From positions 1 to 40,997 of the forward strand of contig CALCHM010000168.1 of assembly GCA_937901345.1 (NCBI GenBank): a stretch of DNA of 40,997 nucleotides, in the 5' to 3' direction. Below, piece after piece: positions 37,504 to 40,997 of the stretch. The notes beneath the pieces were generated by a model, which searched no databases, was not told the DNA's origin, and was given only the letters and a program-made list of their open reading frames with translations. Position 1 is the first letter of the stretch, and the number at the start of each line of letters is the position of its first letter. A program made the translations under genes and the position numbers. The DNA is from an uncultured Prevotella sp. Lineage in GTDB: Bacteria; Bacteroidota; Bacteroidia; Bacteroidales; Bacteroidaceae.

Positions 37504-40017
37504 CTACTTGCGCATAAGGGTTACAATTGCTGTAGCCAACGTTGAGGTCATCACGCCTAAACTCAAAATCTCGGCAACAGAGATAGATCGACCCTTCTTT
37601 TTTATGGGAACTACAATTTCACAACCTGGCTGAATATCTTTTGCTTTCTTCACACGCGTAACTGTACCATTCATATTCACAGCAAAGACTCTATTCTTTT
37701 TGGCTTTCAAACTATAACCTCCGGCCATATTAACATAATAGTCCAAGTCTGCACCTTTTTTGTAAGCCACCGTATTGGGATACATCACTTCACCATTGAT
37801 AGAAACTGTATTTGAGACAGAAGGAATAGACAAACGGTCGCCTTCTTCCAACACTATATCCCATTCATCGTTTCCTGGATTCTGCAAAGCCTTATCTAGA
37901 TTGATACCTACATAACGGGTATCACTGATATCCAACTTGCGGACATCGGTGCTATCACCAAAAGTGGCCAACTTTAGCAACTGGCGTGTCTTGATTTTCT
38001 CCATCGTAGTCAAAGTGCGCTCCAAACGTGCTCCCTGCGGATAAGCCTCGTTCGTCAAACCTCCAGCACTCTTCACCAAGTCGCTCAAACGCATTTTTTT
38101 CTGCGTCATCACATATTTTCCTCCAAAAGCCACTTCGCCTTCGATAGACACATGCTTTTGCTCTACATAACCAGGGCTTTTGCGAACAAAGACTTCGTCG
38201 AAAGGCTCAAGTTCAAAGCCCGCAGTTCCGTCAATTACAAAACCATCTTTTATAGCAAAGGTAAAAGACTGAGCCATTATATTTCCAGAAGAGAGAGCAC
38301 GGCTATCACGTAAACGCCTTGACACATCTATTTTTACAACTGAAGCACCATCTTTCAGGCCTCCGGCTTGAAGAATAAAATCTTCCAGTGTTGTCTTTTC
38401 TGCAAACTGATATATACCAGGGTCATTTACTTCTCCAAAGATAGACAGGGTACGATCTTCTTGCACATCCTTTAAGCTTGGAATAAAGAGAACATCCTCA
38501 TTGCGCAAAGTGATATCGGGTAGCGTTTGATTTAACAGACCTTCTATATCTACAGAAAGGACCTCCAAAGTACGGTCTGCCTTTCGACGATGCATCACAG
38601 CACGCGCCGTGAAGGCATCTTCTGTAAGACCTCCTACTGCGTTGAGCAATTGACGAACTGTGTTAATCGCACCATCCATCTGATACATTCCGGGCCTAAA
38701 CACTGCTCCCTTCACTTCTACCATATTTCGGAAACGGGGTAACACCGAATCGACAGCCAAAGAATCGCCATCAGCCAAATGAAAAGAGCCACGCTCAAAC
38801 TCATCCAGGTTGTAGATAGACATTTCTCCCCCACTTTTACGAATAAGGCGCACACTTCCTTCATAAGCATCTCCAGAGAAACCACCGGCATATTTTATCA
38901 AGGTAGCCACACTTTCTTGCTTCTTCATCTCATAATACATCGGGCGTTTCACCTTACCTGTGATATTAACCAAACAGTCATAAGGCCCGACAATAATGAC
39001 ATCCTCCGGAGCTAAGCGTACATTTCCGGTAAGATTTCCATTGAGAATATAATCATAAATATCTATTGTAGAAATCAAACGGCCTTTACGATAGACTTTA
39101 ATATCACGCAACGTACCTATTTCGTTGATACCACCGGCTACATATAATGCATGAAACACAGTAGCAAAAGCTGAAAGAGTATATGTACCAGGAGCTTGCA
39201 CTTCTCCCATTACGTTGACACTTATCGTACGCGTCTGTCCTACAGATAATTTTATCTGCGAACCACCATAGCGTTGACCTACCGTAGAACGCAATTTTGA
39301 ATTGGCAGCATTCACTGTCAGTCCACTAACTTGCAATGGTCCATAGCCTTCTATCTCAATTTCTCCCTCTGGAGACACTGTAGCTGAAATAGTTTTCTGA
39401 GAAGCACCCCAAATATCCACAAACACCACATCGCCAGGACCTAAGCAATAGTCTGCCGGGGTGGCTATATTCATATTAGGCTCAAAAGAAAGACTCTCTT
39501 GAGAAAAAATATTATGACCAAATATTTTCTTTTTATTTTCTTCAGGTTCCGCGTAATAATCCCAGAATGCCATTGAATCGGGCAACATATAATCCAACTC
39601 ACCCAGCATTCCCATTGTCTCATCGTCTTTTATTTTTTTGCGCTCACGCTCTGTCATAGAAGAATAATCTTTTTTCTTTCTATATTCATCAGAGCGGTGC
39701 TTAAAGTTCTCTTTCTTCAGATTTCTTTTATCGCCATTATTTTCTCTTAAGCGCGATTGGCTTCCTGTTAAGTCTTTCGCCCCAACAACTGTTCCATTCT
39801 TTTCTTTATCATACTGAGAACGAATGCGTTGCATCTGCTGCATAGTAACGCCTCGCTGGGTAAGTTTTGTGACAATTTCCTCGCGAGGAGTTCCTTTCTC
39901 ATTCTCCTTAATAAGAAAATCCATGACCTGTTCATCAGTCATGGTGGATTGTGCAAAAGCCGGAATCTGCAGCAAGCAAAATCCTAAGAGCAACAATACT
40001 ATCTTTTTATTTAACAT
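37504..40017 (-). CDS. SLBB-repeat polysaccharide export protein
   Basis: 837 residues with a signal peptide (1-22, ending AFAQ). A basic/acidic linker (about 75-130) precedes a polysaccharide-export (Wza-type) domain at about 185-265 (YCLGPGDVVFVDIWGASQKT, SGLTVNAANSKLRS). About six SLBB-type domains follow (SVNVMGEVQAPGTYTL, SIFGEVNDPGIYQFAE, SIEGEVAFGGKYVMTQ, SINGEVMYPNTVAYKK and others). One C-terminal helix (AEILSLGVMTSTLATAIVTL) ends the protein. This long multi-SLBB form is the usual one at the start of Bacteroidales capsule loci. It lies 5 nt after the sugar transferase, so the two are cotranscribed. Confidence 0.9.
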   Translation of the reverse strand: MLNKKIVLLLLGFCLLQIPAFAQSTMTDEQVMDFLIKENEKGTPREEIVTKLTQRGVTMQQMQRIRSQYDKEKNGTVVGAKDLTGSQSRLRENNGDKRNLKKENFKHRSDEYRKKKDYSSMTERERKKIKDDETMGMLGELDYMLPDSMAFWDYYAEPEENKKKIFGHNIFSQESLSFEPNMNIATPADYCLGPGDVVFVDIWGASQKTISATVSPEGEIEIEGYGPLQVSGLTVNAANSKLRSTVGQRYGGSQIKLSVGQTRTISVNVMGEVQAPGTYTLSAFATVFHALYVAGGINEIGTLRDIKVYRKGRLISTIDIYDYILNGNLTGNVRLAPEDVIIVGPYDCLVNITGKVKRPMYYEMKKQESVATLIKYAGGFSGDAYEGSVRLIRKSGGEMSIYNLDEFERGSFHLADGDSLAVDSVLPRFRNMVEVKGAVFRPGMYQMDGAINTVRQLLNAVGGLTEDAFTARAVMHRRKADRTLEVLSVDIEGLLNQTLPDITLRNEDVLFIPSLKDVQEDRTLSIFGEVNDPGIYQFAEKTTLEDFILQAGGLKDGASVVKIDVSRRLRDSRALSSGNIMAQSFTFAIKDGFVIDGTAGFELEPFDEVFVRKSPGYVEQKHVSIEGEVAFGGKYVMTQKKMRLSDLVKSAGGLTNEAYPQGARLERTLTTMEKIKTRQLLKLATFGDSTDVRKLDISDTRYVGINLDKALQNPGNDEWDIVLEEGDRLSIPSVSNTVSINGEVMYPNTVAYKKGADLDYYVNMAGGYSLKAKKNRVFAVNMNGTVTRVKKAKDIQPGCEIVVPIKKKGRSISVAEILSLGVMTSTLATAIVTLMRK

Positions 40018-40022
40018 AATAT

Positions 40023-40694
40023 CTACTTATCCTTTTCTCCAAAAATTATTACACTGAAAGTCTTTAAGATAATCGTTATATCCTTTGCCAGGGAGGCTGT
40101 TTCCAAATATCTCAGGTCCATATTTAGGCGCTCCAGCATCTTCTCCATTGTGTTTGTATAACCATTATACAAAGTTGCCTCTGAAGTAACTCCCGGTTTC
40201 AACTGAAACAAACATTCGTATCTCGGGTCCTCCTTCATAATCTGATCAATAAAATATTTACGTTCCGGACGATAGCCTACCATCGACATGTCGCCGATAA
40301 ATACATTCCAAAACTGAGGGAGTTCATCCAAATGGTGCTCGCGCAAGAATTTACCAATACGCGTCAAGCGATCATCATTCTTTATAGCCAACTGCGGGCC
40401 ATCAATCTCTGCATTAACACGCATTGTGCGGAACTTATACATATAAAAAGGCTTACCTAAATAGCCTATTCTTTCCTGCTTAAAGATGACCGAACCTTCT
40501 CCTTGCAATTTCAAAGCCACATAAGTGACTAAAAATACAGGAGAAAGTAAAATCAAGCCCATCAAGGAACAAACAATGTCCAGCGAGCGCTTAAAAAACT
40601 TCTCCACGGACGTCATATTATCTTTCACCTCGAAACTTTCGTTTCTACGATTCACAGACATATATAGCATATCTTTCTCAACAGAGTTTATCAT
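40023..40694 (-). CDS. undecaprenyl-phosphate sugar transferase (initiating)
   Basis: 223 residues of the bacterial sugar transferase family (WcaJ/PglC-like), which starts capsule, EPS or O-unit assembly by loading a sugar-1-phosphate on undecaprenyl phosphate. One membrane helix (about 37-61, LDIVCSLMGLILLSPVFLVT), then FKQERIGYLGKPFYMYKFRTMR, the catalytic and specificity block RIGKFLREHHLDELPQFWNV, GDMSMVGYRPE and LKPGVTSEAT. Here the second residue of the usual RxxxLDELPQ reads HHLDELPQ. The start ATG at 40694 agrees with the -7 element at 40734. Substrate sugar unknown. Confidence 0.93.
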   Translation of the reverse strand: MINSVEKDMLYMSVNRRNESFEVKDNMTSVEKFFKRSLDIVCSLMGLILLSPVFLVTYVALKLQGEGSVIFKQERIGYLGKPFYMYKFRTMRVNAEIDGPQLAIKNDDRLTRIGKFLREHHLDELPQFWNVFIGDMSMVGYRPERKYFIDQIMKEDPRYECLFQLKPGVTSEATLYNGYTNTMEKMLERLNMDLRYLETASLAKDITIILKTFSVIIFGEKDK

Positions 40695-40733
40695 GTTTTC
40701 CTAATATCTAAACGGATATTTTGTAAAATATTG

Positions 40734-40741
40734 CAAAGTTA
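40734..40741 (-). promoter_or_regulatory. -7 element for the capsule operon
   Basis: TAACTTTG on the minus strand matches TAnnTTTG. Predicted leader about 35 nt. A TTG lies about 15 nt upstream, which is short for this promoter class. Confidence 0.5.
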
Positions 40742-40886
40742 ATAAATTATTTTTCCCAAGACGCACTTTTCTGTATATTCTTAGTCAAAACATAGGCAAT
40801 TACAAGATATATCAAATGTATAAAACAGAAAGTAAACCCAATTGGGCAATTATATAAATTAGATAGAAAAATATTTGAGAATAGCT

Positions 40887-40916
40887 TTGCTGTTTCAAAA
40901 TAAAACCATATCTTTG
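40887..40916 (+). promoter_or_regulatory. promoter for tRNA-Arg
   Basis: TTG (40887-40889), a 19-nt spacer and TATCTTTG (40909-40916). The mature tRNA starts 20 nt further on. Confidence 0.7.
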
Positions 40917-40935
40917 CACTCGCAAAATAAAGGAA

Positions 40936-40997
40936 GGCTCCTTAGCTCAACTGAATAGAGCATCTGACTACGGATCAGAAGGTTGCAGGTTTGAATC
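40936..40997 (+). tRNA. tRNA-Arg(ACG), 3' end cut by window
   Basis: GGCTCCT acceptor arm, TA, D arm GCTC...GAGC, anticodon arm TCTGA / TCAGA with loop CTACGGA giving anticodon ACG, and the start of the T arm GCAGGTTTGAATC. The T arm and acceptor 3' strand lie beyond the window. ACG (read as ICG) decodes CGU/CGC/CGA. Confidence 0.9.

Overview
The window comes from a Bacteroidota chromosome, most likely order Bacteroidales and near Prevotellaceae. Supporting signs are a complete aerotolerance (Bat) cluster, a C-minus type L31 protein, a long PPi-dependent phosphofructokinase, a DUF3256 protein, an SLBB-rich capsule export protein and a six-domain S1 protein. Promoters also fit the Bacteroidetes pattern (TTG, about 19-21 nt, TAnnTTTG) rather than the E. 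coli -35/-10 pattern. No 16S gene is present, so genus is not assigned.

Layout. (1) 1-621: gene-free, with two hairpins. (2) 622-5958, minus strand: compact mazG-menF-menD-menB-menC operon for menaquinone synthesis, with overlapping genes. It is divergent from RNase Z (6051-7010), which is followed by tRNA-Ser(GCT). (3) About 7230-10050: a decayed Mu-like/siphophage remnant. It holds the N-terminus of a tape-measure protein, a tail-assembly-chaperone-like pair in overlapping frames, a Mu gpF-like head protein fused to a CdiA-CT-like toxin domain, a 51-52 bp promoter-bearing direct repeat and one more phage gene. (4) 10131-12538, minus strand: GH109-like oxidoreductase, mtnN and luxS, which includes the SAH recycling/AI-2 step. 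(5) 12782-16277: rpmE2, a DUF3256 secreted protein with a Cys/Asp repeat, ispD, an acyltransferase, and an intergenic array of degenerate 40-41 bp repeats. (6) 16278-28128, minus strand: moxR, DUF58, a membrane protein, batA, batB, batC, batD, batE, a PAP2 phosphatase and a TonB-dependent receptor, all in one direction. (7) 28129-29078: a long spacer with degenerate repeats and an operator-like palindrome. (8) 29079-33312, plus strand: ThiE-like protein, PRPP synthetase, PFP, terminator, then a membrane-anchored GH25 lysozyme. (9) 33313-34948: a second accessory patch with a large hairpin, a 52-codon ORF whose start resembles RecQ, and an IS4-type element that has lost its catalytic core. (10) 34949-40694: rpsA (minus), a small lipoprotein (plus), and the start of a capsule/exopolysaccharide operon read leftward (initiating sugar transferase, then SLBB export protein). 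The window ends inside tRNA-Arg(ACG).

Most of the window is conserved core chromosome. The places worth a second look are the phage remnant with its head-toxin fusion and duplicated promoter, the 40 bp tandem array, the RecQ-like mini-ORF, and the Cys repeat in the DUF3256 protein. I did not find a clearly new multi-gene system. Assignments rest on motif recognition from the sequence alone; no database search was run.
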